This document shows, one piece after another, positions 1 to 11,635 of a DNA stretch of 64,000 nt. The stretch is from Betaproteobacteria bacterium. Lineage in GTDB: Bacteria > Pseudomonadota > Gammaproteobacteria > Burkholderiales > Ga0077523. Both the position numbers and the translations under genes were made by a program. Where the stretch lies: contig JADJPK010000004.1 of assembly GCA_016713305.1 (NCBI GenBank), positions 682,001 through 746,000 on the forward strand, in the 5' to 3' direction. The notes below the pieces were generated by a model. It was not told the origin of the DNA. It searched no databases and saw only the letters and a list, made by a program, of their open reading frames with translations. Each line of letters starts with the position of its first letter. The stretch's first letter is position 1.

Positions 1-1469
1 TGCTCGCGCTCCTTGAGCCGCGGCTCCATTTCCCGCGCCATCGCCAGCGTGATGAGCTTGCCGGGCTGGAAGGGAATCAGCTTGGCCAGTTCGTCCGTGC
101 GGTTGTAATTCCACTCCATGACCCGGCCGACGTCGCGCACCACGGCCTTTGCGGCCATCGTTCCGAACGTCGCGATCTGCGAGACGGACTCGGCTCCGTA
201 CTTCCGGCGGACGTAGTCGATGACGCGATCGCGCCCGTCCTGGCAGAAGTCCACGTCGAAGTCGGGCATGGACACGCGCTCGGGATTGAGGAAGCGCTCG
301 AACAGCAGGTCGTAGCGCAGCGGGTCGAGGTCCGTGATCCCCAGCACGTAAGCGACCAGCGAGCCCGCGCCGGATCCACGCCCCGGGCCCACCGGCACGC
401 CGTTGCTCTTGGCCCAGTTGATGAAGTCGGCCACGATGAGAAAGTAGCCGGGAAATCCCATCTGCACGATGGTGCGGATCTCGAACTCGAGCCTTTCCCG
501 GTAGACCGCAGCCTTGGCTTCACGCTCCGCCGCATCCGGATACAGGTGTGCGAGCCGCGTCTCCAGACCGGCGAGCGACTGGTCGCGCAGAAACTCCTCC
601 AGACTCTGGCCGGCAGGAGTGGGAAACAACGGCAGCTTGCTCCTGCCCAGTTCCAGAGTGAGGTTGCAGCGCTTCGCGATTTCCACCGTGTTGGCGAGCG
701 CCGCAGGCAGATCCTCGAACAGGGCGGCCATTTCATCGGCCGACTTGAAGTATTGCTGCGGCGTGAAGCGGCGCGGACGGCGCTGGTCGGCAAGGACCTG
801 TCCCTCGGCGATGCACACCCGCGCCTCGTGGGCGGTGAAGTGCTCGGGATCGAGAAACTGGATCGGATGCGTGGCAACAGGCGGCAGACGCAGGTCGGCG
901 GCAATGCGCAGCAGACCGCCTTCCGCGCTCTGCGCCTCGCCATGACCCGCCCGTTGCAACTCGATGTAGAAACGCCCGGGAAACCGCTCGGACCAGTAGG
1001 TGGCAAAGCCGCGCGCCCGCTCGTTGTTGCCCGAGAGCACTGCCTGGGCGATGTCACCGGCGGGACCTCCGGACAGCGCGATGAGTCCGGCGGTGCCTTC
1101 TTCCTCGAACCACTCCCGCCGCATCTCCGCGCGGCCGCGGTGCTGGTTCTCGCGGTATGCGCGAGTGAGCCAGCGGCACAGGCGCAGGTAGCCGTCCCGA
1201 TTCTGCACGAGCAGCAGCAGGCGATGCGGCTTGTCGCGGTCCTCGTCGTGGGTGATCCAGCAGTCGAGCCCGAGGACGGGCTTGATTCCCTTGGCTCGTG
1301 TGGCCTGATAGAACTTCACCGCGCCGAACAGGTTCGACAGGTCGGTGAGCGCCAGTGCCGGCATGCGGTCGCGGCACGCGCGGGCGACGGCATCGTCGAT
1401 GCGCACGGCACCGTCGACGACGGAGTACTCGCTGTGAAGGCGAAGGTGGATGAAGCGGGGGTCGGTCAT
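1..1469 (-). CDS. dnaE: DNA polymerase III alpha subunit, N-terminal part (runs off the window start)
   Basis: This is the replicative polymerase catalytic subunit, with about 489 N-terminal residues visible of a protein usually near 1150. Translation from the ATG at 1469 begins MTDPRFIHLRLHSEYSVVDG, the PHP-domain start typical of DnaE. The family-C polymerase domain follows, with the GPGRGSGAGSLVAY motif and the catalytic PDFDVDFCQDGRD motif (around 250-270), whose aspartates bind the metal ions. The gene is divergent from the DUF4124 gene. On the minus strand a TATAGAAT box (1498-1505) lies about 30 bases upstream of the start and is a plausible -10 element. No disruption is seen in the visible part. 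Confidence 0.95.
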   Translation of the reverse strand, partial: MTDPRFIHLRLHSEYSVVDGAVRIDDAVARACRDRMPALALTDLSNLFGAVKFYQATRAKGIKPVLGLDCWITHDEDRDKPHRLLLLVQNRDGYLRLCRWLTRAYRENQHRGRAEMRREWFEEEGTAGLIALSGGPAGDIAQAVLSGNNERARGFATYWSERFPGRFYIELQRAGHGEAQSAEGGLLRIAADLRLPPVATHPIQFLDPEHFTAHEARVCIAEGQVLADQRRPRRFTPQQYFKSADEMAALFEDLPAALANTVEIAKRCNLTLELGRSKLPLFPTPAGQSLEEFLRDQSLAGLETRLAHLYPDAAEREAKAAVYRERLEFEIRTIVQMGFPGYFLIVADFINWAKSNGVPVGPGRGSGAGSLVAYVLGITDLDPLRYDLLFERFLNPERVSMPDFDVDFCQDGRDRVIDYVRRKYGAESVSQIATFGTMAAKAVVRDVGRVMEWNYNRTDELAKLIPFQPGKLITLAMAREMEPRLKERE

Positions 1470-1640
1470 GCCGTCGGCGAGCGGGGGATCATCTGGGATT
1501 CTATAACGCCCGGGTCTGCCGGACTCCGGCGCGGAACGACCTCGCAGGCGTTTCGGTCTATGCTTCGACAAGCCGCGGCACGGTCTGTGGGAAGTCTCGC
1601 GCGGCAACATCGTTTCCGTCTCGTCCGGGGGAGAACGTTC

Positions 1641-2141
1641 ATGCGCGCCGCGGCCGCCTCATCGATGATCATCGGCATGGTCTGCCTCGCGGCGGCGTGC
1701 GCGCACGCGCAGACGCTGTACAAGAACGTCATGCCCGATGGCCGCGTGATCTACTCCGACCAGCCTCTCAAGGGCGCCACGCAATCGAAGGCTCTGGAGT
1801 CGCCGCCCCCGCCTTCGGCCGACCAGAAGGCGGCCGCGCAGAAGCGGGCCGACGAGGAGAAACGCAAACGCAACGAGCTGGAGACCCGGCTGGACGCGAG
1901 GCGCAAGGCGGCCCAGACGGCCGAGGACCGCGTCACCAGGGCGCGCAAGGCGCTCGAGGATGCCCAGGTCGCGCTCGAGCGGGGCCGCGAACCCCAGCCC
2001 GGCGAGATGACCGGCAACGCAGGCGGGGGAGTGCGGCCCAACGAAGCCTACATGCACCGTCAGGCCGAACTCGAACGCAATGTGGAGAACGCGCGGAAGG
2101 ATCTCGACGACGCCCTGCGGGCCCGCAACGAAACTCGCTGA
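1641..2141 (+). CDS. DUF4124 domain-containing exported protein
   Basis: A 166-residue protein with a signal peptide (MRAAAASSMIIGMVCLAAACAHAQ) followed by LYKNVMPDGRVIYSDQPLKG, the core of the DUF4124 family, and then a charged, Lys/Arg/Glu-rich stretch likely to form a coiled coil (about residues 65-110). Function is unknown; these proteins are predicted periplasmic and are very common in Betaproteobacteria. The ATG at 1641 follows a purine-rich GGGGGAGAA; a second ATG at 1665-1671 would shorten the signal peptide. It stands alone between dnaE (divergent) and the DMT permease. Confidence 0.82.
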   Translation: MRAAAASSMIIGMVCLAAACAHAQTLYKNVMPDGRVIYSDQPLKGATQSKALESPPPPSADQKAAAQKRADEEKRKRNELETRLDARRKAAQTAEDRVTRARKALEDAQVALERGREPQPGEMTGNAGGGVRPNEAYMHRQAELERNVENARKDLDDALRARNETR

Positions 2142-2287
2142 GGCGCCTCGATGCCACGTGGCCACTCGTGCGGACGGGCGTGACGCCGGTCCCGCCCTCC
2201 CGGCCAGGCGCGCCTCGACGCGCGAACTGCCGGCGGCTCGATCGACCCTGCCTCGGAGCAACCGTTCGTTCCGGGGAGGCCTCGGGC

Positions 2288-3193
2288 ATGCGCCCTGAAG
2301 TGCGCGCTGCGTGGGTGATGGCCGCGCTCGCGCTCATCTGGGGTTACGCGTGGATCGCCGCCAAGATCGCGCTGGCCTACGCCGGGCCGTTCGATTTCGC
2401 CTGGATGCGTGTCGCCGTGGGGACGGTCACGCTGGCGGTGATCGTCGCAGCGTCAGGCCGGCGGCTGTCGCCGATGCCGTGGCGCTCCGTCGCGGTCGTG
2501 GGGTGCGTCCAGACCGCGGCCTTCCTGATCTTCAACACCTGGGCTCTGGTGGACAGCGGTCCGGGAAAGACCTCCATCCTTACTTTCACGATGCCGTTCT
2601 GGGTGCTGCTGTTCGCGTGGCCCGTGCTGGGCGAGCGCCTGCGAGGCATCCAGTGGCTCGCGATCGCACTCGCGCTATCCGGGCTGACCGCCATCCTGGA
2701 ACCGTGGGAAATGCAGACTTCGCTCCTGTCGAAGCTGCTGGCGGTGCTGGCCGGAATCTCCTGGGCCGCCGGCGTCGTCTTCGCCAAGCGGCTGCACAAC
2801 CGCCAAGGCACGGATGCCCTGCAGTTCACGTTCTGGCAGATGCTGGTGGGGCTCGTGCCCATGCTGCTCATCGGTGCCGTCGTTCCGCAGAAGCCTGTCG
2901 AGTGGAACGCACCCTTCGTGGCGTGCCTGCTCTTCAGCGGCGTGATCGCCACCGGACTTGGGTGGTACATGTGGCTTTACGTTCTGCACAGACTTCCTGC
3001 CGGCACGACCAGCCTGTCGTCGCTCGCCGTGCCTGTCGTGGCCGCCGTCTCGTCTGCCGTGCAGCTGGGCGAGCACCTGCGTCCCGCCGAACTTGCCGGC
3101 ATGACGACCATCGCTGCGGCCCTCGCCCTGAACGCCTGGCACATCGCAAGGCGCCATCGCCACGATCTGCTCACGGACCAGCCGCCCGACTGA
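2288..3193 (+). CDS. DMT-superfamily (EamA) permease
   Basis: A 301-residue integral membrane protein of the drug/metabolite transporter superfamily. Ten hydrophobic segments are visible in the usual two five-helix EamA repeats: the first from about residue 8 (AAWVMAALALIWGYAWIAAK), the second from about 145 (LLAVLAGISWAAGVVFAKRL). The substrate cannot be predicted; EamA members export amino acids, metabolites or drugs. The ATG at 2288 has a GGGGAGG ribosome-binding site about seven bases upstream. The downstream hydrolase starts 41 bases after the stop, so the two may be cotranscribed. Confidence 0.88.
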   Translation: MRPEVRAAWVMAALALIWGYAWIAAKIALAYAGPFDFAWMRVAVGTVTLAVIVAASGRRLSPMPWRSVAVVGCVQTAAFLIFNTWALVDSGPGKTSILTFTMPFWVLLFAWPVLGERLRGIQWLAIALALSGLTAILEPWEMQTSLLSKLLAVLAGISWAAGVVFAKRLHNRQGTDALQFTFWQMLVGLVPMLLIGAVVPQKPVEWNAPFVACLLFSGVIATGLGWYMWLYVLHRLPAGTTSLSSLAVPVVAAVSSAVQLGEHLRPAELAGMTTIAAALALNAWHIARRHRHDLLTDQPPD

Positions 3194-3233
3194 TCATTCC
3201 AGCCGCCGATTCCCACATCCCCCGACCGTCCCC

Positions 3234-4105
3234 ATGAAGACCGCCGTCTCCCGCTTCGTCCGCATCCGTTCGCTCCGCTACCACGTCCGCACCTGGGGCG
3301 AGCCTGCCGATCCGCCCCTGCTGCTGCTGCACGGCTGGATGGACGTGTCGGCCTCGTTCCAGTTCGTGGTCGACGAGCTGCGTCATCGCTGGCACGTCAT
3401 CGCACCGGACTGGAGGGGCTTCGGATTGAGCGAATGGGCTCCGGACGGCTACTGGTTTCCGGACTATCTCGCCGATCTCGATGTGCTCCTGGATACCTTC
3501 TGCTCCCAGGTGCCGGCCGCCGTGGTCGGCCACAGCATGGGGGAAACATCGCCGGGCTCTATGCGGGAATCCGGCCCGAAAGGATCGGAAGACTCGTGCT
3601 GGCCGAAGGCTTCGGCATGAAACTCACTGCGCCGGGGCAAGCACCCGATCGGTACGCCCGCTGGCTGGACCAGGGACGCACGCCGGCGGGCTTCACGTCC
3701 TACGCCAACCTGTCGGAGGTGGCGGAACGGCTGTGCCGCAACAACCCCCGGCTCACGCCGGAGCGCGCGCGTGTCCTCGCCCCACACTGGGCGGTTCCCC
3801 GCGCCGACGGCCGCTGGGTACCGGCGGCCGATCCACGGCACAAGGCCGTCAATCCGGTCCTCTACCGGCAGGAAGAAGCACTGGCCTGCTGGCGCCGCAT
3901 CACGGCGCCGACGCTCTGGGTGTGGGGCGGAGATCCCGAGTGGATGCGCAATTTCGCAGGAGACGATCCGGCCGACTGGGCCCGCCGGCGCGAAGCGTTC
4001 GCACACTTGTCCGAGTGTAGAATCGCCGCAGCCGGACACATGATGCATCAGGACAATCCGGCAGAGTTCGCCCGTGCGATCGAGTCGTTCCTGCGCGAAT
4101 CCTGA
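3234..4105 (+). CDS. alpha/beta hydrolase, disrupted by a one-base frameshift
   Basis: A single alpha/beta-fold hydrolase gene split over two frames. The N-terminal part (from the ATG at 3234) has the oxyanion region LLLLHGWMD and reaches the nucleophile elbow GHSMG; the frame then changes and the rest continues as NIAGLYAGIRPERIGRLV up to the catalytic-histidine region AAGHMMHQDNP. Five G residues at 3539-3543 encode the break; a sixth G would restore GHSMGGNIAG and give a 290-residue protein, the normal size. The loss lies in a G homopolymer, so a sequencing error is as likely as a real mutation. Substrate unknown. Confidence 0.85.
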
Positions 4106-4141
4106 CTTCCTGAGCCTTGATCCCTTGGAAATGATCCCCCG

Positions 4142-4556
4142 ATGAACCGCCGTCGATTCGTTCGGCCTCTTCTCCGCCGTTGCCCTCGCAAGCGCAGTCT
4201 GCGCCTTCGGGCCTTCGGCCTCTGCGCAGTCTCCCGCCAAACCATCCGTGTACGGATTGCAGGAGGCACGCGAGCTGGTGATGGAACTGCCGGAAGTGAA
4301 GGCGTGGCAGGACAAGCGGCGGGAGGAAGCCGCGAAGAAAGAGGGCGGCGGTCCGCCCGCGGGAATTCTCACCGGCCAGCGCGCCGTGAAGGGCGTCAAG
4401 CACTGGGCAGTCACCCTGTACGAGAACCCTCAGACAGAAGCCAGACGATGGGCCGTGTTCCTGGTACGGGCCAAGGACGGCAAGATCTTCGTCGAGACGG
4501 AACCGGGCAGCGTCCAGACCCTGGAAGCCTGGCGCAAGACCCGCCCGGCGGTCTAG
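4142..4556 (+). CDS. small exported hypothetical protein, 5' end frame-disrupted
   Basis: The uninterrupted part reads from a GTG at 4248 for 102 residues (GLQEARELVMELPEVKAWQ ... WAVFLVRAKDGKIFVETEPG). Upstream in this frame, with no start codon, lies FGLFSAVALASAVCAFGPSA and then SAQSPAKPS, a clear signal-peptide core with cleavage site. The ATG at 4142 (MNRRRF...) is in another frame and would join it after one extra base around 4150-4162. I infer a secreted protein of about 137 residues with a frame error near its start. The family was not recognised; the C-terminal half resembles small periplasmic PepSY-like domains only loosely. Confidence 0.6.
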
Positions 4557-4651
4557 GAAAGATCCCCCCCTTTCCCACGCAGGTCCGGACCTTCCCCGGT
4601 TCGCCCCACGGACGTTCGCCGGCGCGGGGATCCGCTCCTGCATTGCCAGGG

Positions 4652-4680
4652 GTGACGCGCCGCACCATGGCCGCTATCAT
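4652..4680 (+). promoter_or_regulatory. candidate sigma-70 promoter for the RND pump operon
   Basis: GTGACG at 4652-4657 and TATCAT at 4675-4680 are separated by 17 bases, matching four of six -35 and five of six -10 consensus positions. It lies about 100 bases before the RND permease start, in a 227-base region with no credible gene. Confidence 0.4.
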
Positions 4681-4783
4681 TCCGCGCCTCGGCTCGGCCG
4701 GGACCACAACAAGAATCACGAATGTTCGTCGGCATGCGCTGCAGCACCGGGAGGCCGACGCAGATTAGGAAGGGGTTCGTTCC

Positions 4784-8044
<3,261 letters not shown>

Positions 8045-8049
8045 GAGCC

Positions 8050-9231
8050 ATGTCGGGCTTCCAGCAACGCTCGTTCGCTGCCTTCTACGTGATCGGCGCC
8101 GTCTTGATCGGCGGCGCCGGCCTGTTCACCTGGAAATATTTCAAGGGCCAGGAAGCCGCGGAACAGGAACAAGCAAAGGTCCGGGTTGCGCAACTGGCCG
8201 CCGGTCCGAGCGTGACGGTCGCCAAGGCTCAGCGCGGCCCCAACGTCAGAAAGCTGAACCTGGTCGGCGAGGCGCTTCCCTATCAATCCACCACCGTCTT
8301 CAGCAAGGTGAGCGGCTATCTCTCCCGGATCACCGTGGACGTCGGCGACGTGGTCAAGGCCGGGCAGCTCATCGCGGAGATCCAGGCGCCGGAGATCGAC
8401 GCCCAGATCGCCACCATCGCGACCGGGCTGGAGAACAAGGTGCGCCTTGCCCAGCGCACGCGTGAGCTGACCCAGGCCGGATTCTTTTCGCAACAGGCGT
8501 CGGACAACGCCGAGAACGACGTGCGCGTCGCCCGCTCGCAGATATCGGAGCTGCGCACTCTCGGCGGCTATCGGCTGGTGAAGGCGCCCTTCAGCGGCGT
8601 GGTCGTCAATCGCTATGCCGACGTGGGCGCCATGGTGACGAACGCCGCGGCAAACCAGACGGCAGCGCTGCCGTTGGTCACCATCGCCGACGCCTCTCGT
8701 CTCAAGGTGACGGTGTTCGCGGAGCAGGCCGACGCGCCTTCCGTCAAGCCCGGCCTGGAAGTGGAGATCGTCGATGCGTCCGCGCCCGAGCGGAAGGTCC
8801 AGGGCAAGGTGACGCGGGTGTCGGGAGAATTGGACGCGCGCACACGGACGCGGCGCACGGAGGTGGAATTCGACAACGCGAACGGCGACTTCGTACCGGG
8901 GAGCTTCGTCAACGTGGCGGTGCTGATACCGGCGACGTCCTATATCGAAGTGCCGGCGGGCGCCCTCGTCACGCGCGACAAGAAGACCTGGGTCGCGACC
9001 GTGGACGGCAGCAAGACAGCCCATTTTGTGCCCATTGCGATCGCGGGCACGGACGGCAAGGTGCTCAGGATCGCCAGCGGGCTGGAGGAAGGCACTCCGG
9101 TCATCGTGAGCCCGCCCGCCAGCCTGGCGGACGGAGGGAAGGTCGATCCCCAGCAGCCTCCTGGTTCGCCCGGGGCAGGGGCGCCGGCCAAGTCGGCCGC
9201 GCCTGAACCCGGAAAGTCACCCGCCAAGTAG
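8050..9231 (+). CDS. RND efflux membrane-fusion (periplasmic adaptor) protein
   Basis: A 393-residue adaptor of the HlyD/AcrA type, starting five bases after the permease. An N-terminal membrane anchor (about residues 8-28, FAAFYVIGAVLIGGAGLFTW) is followed by the first half of the lipoyl domain (VSGYLSRITVDVGDVVKAGQ), a short helical hairpin, the second half (LVKAPFSGVVVNRYADVGAM), then beta-barrel and membrane-proximal domains. The C-terminus is Pro/Ala/Gly-rich. It would link the permease to an outer-membrane channel; no such channel gene lies next to it. The intact adaptor argues that the upstream permease was recently functional. Confidence 0.92.
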   Translation: MSGFQQRSFAAFYVIGAVLIGGAGLFTWKYFKGQEAAEQEQAKVRVAQLAAGPSVTVAKAQRGPNVRKLNLVGEALPYQSTTVFSKVSGYLSRITVDVGDVVKAGQLIAEIQAPEIDAQIATIATGLENKVRLAQRTRELTQAGFFSQQASDNAENDVRVARSQISELRTLGGYRLVKAPFSGVVVNRYADVGAMVTNAAANQTAALPLVTIADASRLKVTVFAEQADAPSVKPGLEVEIVDASAPERKVQGKVTRVSGELDARTRTRRTEVEFDNANGDFVPGSFVNVAVLIPATSYIEVPAGALVTRDKKTWVATVDGSKTAHFVPIAIAGTDGKVLRIASGLEEGTPVIVSPPASLADGGKVDPQQPPGSPGAGAPAKSAAPEPGKSPAK

Positions 9232-9279
9232 ACCGGCTGGACCGGCGCCCGCCTGTCCGGGCCACCGGCCGTTCCCTGT

Positions 9280-9519
9280 TCAGGACGCCGCGGTGTCGTC
9301 CAGATCGGGCAGCGTGCGAAGCAGGATCTTGCGCCAGGCGTCGGTCGTGGCCGCTTCCGGAAGCGTCATCGCCATGTCCGTGGCACCGCTCTCGCTGGCC
9401 AGCGCACCGACGGTCGCCTCGGCACCCTGTTGCAGATAGGGTCCGGCTCCCGCGCCGCCGAGATGCACGGTGGCCACACCGGCCAGGGCGGCCGCCAACA
9501 ACAGCTGGTTCTCGCTCAT
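9280..9519 (-). CDS. small hypothetical protein
   Basis: A 79-residue open frame starting at the ATG at 9519 (MSENQLLLAAALAGVATVHL), with a good GAGGAG ribosome-binding site about seven bases upstream on the minus strand. The N-terminal third is hydrophobic and glycine/alanine-rich; the C-terminal part is acidic (WRKILLRTLPDLDDTAAS). Family not recognised. It converges on the efflux adaptor gene, 48 bases from its stop. The ribosome-binding site is the main reason to believe it. Confidence 0.5.
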   Translation of the reverse strand: MSENQLLLAAALAGVATVHLGGAGAGPYLQQGAEATVGALASESGATDMAMTLPEAATTDAWRKILLRTLPDLDDTAAS

Positions 9520-9863
9520 GTTTCCACTCCTCGTTCTGCAGGCCGTCCGGCGAATTTCCGCCTGGGCCGTCGCTCGCAACCGCGTTGTAGCGGTTCTGTG
9601 TGACGCCCGATCGTGATTCGTGACGCCCTGTGGTCTCCTTTACGTACTCCGACGAGAGCCGGATGTGTGCCAGGGGCCTCCCGCCGCGCAGAAATCTTCA
9701 TTTCAGAGAGACTTCCGGATCGGGAGACCGCATGCCGTCTGCAGATCCGGTGACGCGGGTGCGCGCCCATGCGTCACTGAGTGGCATTGTCAGCAGCAAA
9801 CGTGCTGGGACCCAATAGCACAATGCACATAGACGCCGGCCGGAGGAGCCGGCCGGCGGGATG
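9520..9863. other. intergenic region with two inverted repeats, no gene seen
   Basis: No credible coding frame was found in these 344 bases. Near its right end are two structures: a seven-base inverted repeat (GCATTGT at 9784-9790, ACAATGC at 9820-9826) enclosing CAGCA/TGCTG, and a perfect ten-base stem at 9834-9858 just past the hydrolase stop. Confidence 0.6.
9834..9858 (-). terminator. strong GC-rich hairpin after the secreted hydrolase gene
   Basis: CGCCGGCCGG (9834-9843) and CCGGCCGGCG (9849-9858) are perfect complements around an AGGAG loop. The hairpin begins six bases beyond the stop codon of the minus-strand hydrolase gene. There is no clear T-run after it, so it may be a terminator or an mRNA 3'-end stabiliser. 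Confidence 0.45.
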
Positions 9864-10847
9864 TCAGCGGAGGAAGTCCAGCAAGGCCCGATGAAACACG
9901 AACCGCCCTTGCTGCAAGTGCAGCATGTGCCCGCCGTCCGGAACGACGACATACCGCTTTTCCGGGTGGGGCAGCAGCGAAAAGAAGGGAATCAGACCCG
10001 GAACGTCCGCGACGTCGTCGAACTGGCCGTGAATGATCAGTACCGGCACCGCAAGCTGGCGCGGATCGACCATCGGCATGCGGGTCGCCATGTCCACCTG
10101 AGGGCCATTCGGGGTCTGCGGCTCCGCCTGAGCGGCCGCTTGCGCGAACGCCGCTTGCACGGCGGGATCCGTGCATCCGTCCGGTGTCTGCGAATGGAAC
10201 CGGCCGGTCCACGCGCCCGGCGCGATGGTGCGATAGGGACTTGCCCGGAACGCATCAATGCCTGCCCTGCGGCGGACGAGGTCGGGACTGTCCGCATGCA
10301 TCTGCGCGTAGCTGACGAATCGAGCCACGCTGTCCGGATGCGCTGCGACGAACAGTCCGGCGTACTGCGTTCCCCAGGACCACGCGACCACGGCAACGCG
10401 CCCGACGCCGCGCAGCCGCCGGACGTGCTCGACGACCGTGTGGAGATCCTCCGCCGCCTGTGCGGTCGTCACACCTTCGGCCGGCCGGGCCGAGCGCCCG
10501 AACCCGCGCACATCGGGTGCGAACACGTCGTAGCCTGCGTCGGCCAGCACGTCCATGAGGCTGACGCCGGCCGTGTCCTTCACCTGCAGGTCGAAGCTCT
10601 CCCTGCCGGACGAGCCGGAGCCGTGGGCGAGGACCACCACCGGCCGATCGGCACAGGGTGCGGTGCATTTTTCCCAGACATGCAGAGGTCCTGCGGACGA
10701 TTCCACCCGGTGTGACATGCCCGCGAACGCCGCGCAGGGCAGGGACACGATCGCCGCGACCGCTGCAAGCCAGGCTCGAATGCCGGTGCCCGGCCGCGCC
10801 CGGCCGTGCCCTTCGCTTCTCCTTTCGTTCACTCGTTCAGACGCCAT
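9864..10847 (-). CDS. secreted alpha/beta hydrolase
   Basis: A 327-residue protein with an N-terminal hydrophobic stretch after a basic leader (IRAWLAAVAAIVSLPCAAFA), so probably exported to the periplasm. The alpha/beta hydrolase fold shows as VVVLAHGSGSSGRES (oxyanion loop), VFAPDVRGFGRS, the nucleophile elbow VVAWSWGTQ, a possible acid region VLIIHGQFDDVAD and the histidine in VPDGGHMLHL. Substrate not predictable. Its start overlaps the end of the Crp-type gene by 11 bases, so the two are translationally coupled in one operon. Confidence 0.87.
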   Translation of the reverse strand: MASERVNERRSEGHGRARPGTGIRAWLAAVAAIVSLPCAAFAGMSHRVESSAGPLHVWEKCTAPCADRPVVVLAHGSGSSGRESFDLQVKDTAGVSLMDVLADAGYDVFAPDVRGFGRSARPAEGVTTAQAAEDLHTVVEHVRRLRGVGRVAVVAWSWGTQYAGLFVAAHPDSVARFVSYAQMHADSPDLVRRRAGIDAFRASPYRTIAPGAWTGRFHSQTPDGCTDPAVQAAFAQAAAQAEPQTPNGPQVDMATRMPMVDPRQLAVPVLIIHGQFDDVADVPGLIPFFSLLPHPEKRYVVVPDGGHMLHLQQGRFVFHRALLDFLR

Positions 10848-11512
10848 AGCGTCGCAGCCCCGCAGGATCGGTCACCGTGATGCCTCCGTATTCCACGCGC
10901 AGGAGCCCCGCCTGCTCCAGCGTCCCCAGCGATTGGTTGGCCCGTTGCCGCGAAACGCCGACCAGAAGGGCCAGTTCGGCCTGGGAGATGGCGAGCCGCG
11001 GTCCGTTGCCCGGATAGAGCGTCGGATTGAAGAGGTCCGCGATGGTGCGCGCCATGCGGGCGTCGGGGTCCAGCAGCCTTTCGTATTCGACCATCCCGAT
11101 GAACTGCGCCAGCCGCTCGTTCAACTGGACCAGAAGATAGCGGTTGAACGGAATGCTGGAATCCAGCAGCCATTCGAACGTCGTCGCGCGGCAGCCGGGC
11201 AATGGTGCAGGCGGACAGCGCGACGCCGTCGTACTTGCGGGTCTCGTGCTTGAGGAGCGAGCCTTCGCCGAACCACCCGCCCGGCGGAACGCCGGTGAAG
11301 GTCATCGTGCGGCCATCCGCGGCGGTGCTGGAAAGCTTGACGAGCCCGCCCAGCACTCCGATCCAGTGCTCGACCTCCTCGCCCTTGCGCACCACCGATC
11401 CGCCGGACGCAACCTGTTGCGTCGCAATATCGCTCTCCACGCGGCGCACCTGCTCCGGTGTCAGAACATCCATCCAGCGGGCGTGCAGGCGAAGCGAATC
11501 GGCTGGGCTCAT
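10837..11512 (-). CDS. Crp/Fnr-family transcriptional regulator, disrupted by a one-base insertion
   Basis: Starting at the ATG at 11512, the first frame encodes the cyclic-nucleotide-binding-like domain (VRKGEEVEHWIGVLGGLVKL ... GGWFGEGSLLKHE) to ACTIARLPR. The frame then shifts and continues as TFEWLLDSSIPFNRYLLVQL, with the helix-turn-helix ISQAELALLVGVSRQRANQS at the C-terminus. Removing one base around 11178-11184 gives RLPRDTFEWLL and a 224-residue protein of normal size. No Fe-S cysteine set like that of FNR is present. It is divergent from the acyl-CoA ligase/liv operon and probably regulates it and itself through the palindrome at 11517-11534. Confidence 0.87.
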
Positions 11513-11516
11513 GAGA

Positions 11517-11534
11517 TTGTCGTCGTGTTGACAA
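11517..11534. promoter_or_regulatory. candidate operator for the Crp-type regulator
   Basis: TTGTC-N8-GACAA is an 18-base inverted repeat five bases from the regulator start, in the 123-base divergent region. A perfect TTGACA hexamer (11528-11533, plus strand) overlaps its right arm, so binding could affect transcription of the liv-type operon. Spacing and symmetry fit a Crp/Fnr dimer site; the link is inferred. Confidence 0.45.
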
Positions 11535-11635
11535 CCTAAGTCTGCCCGACTTTGCTACCCTCGGTCACCGATTTCCGGACCTGTCCTGCCAGAGAGCTAC
11601 CGGAAGCGTCCCCACATCCAAGGGAGGAGTTTCGC

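Noticed and set aside
3539..3545. Programmed frameshifting in the alpha/beta hydrolase
   Set aside because: A G-run break at the catalytic elbow with no stimulatory structure, together with many other unrelated breaks in the window, favours an error or mutation.
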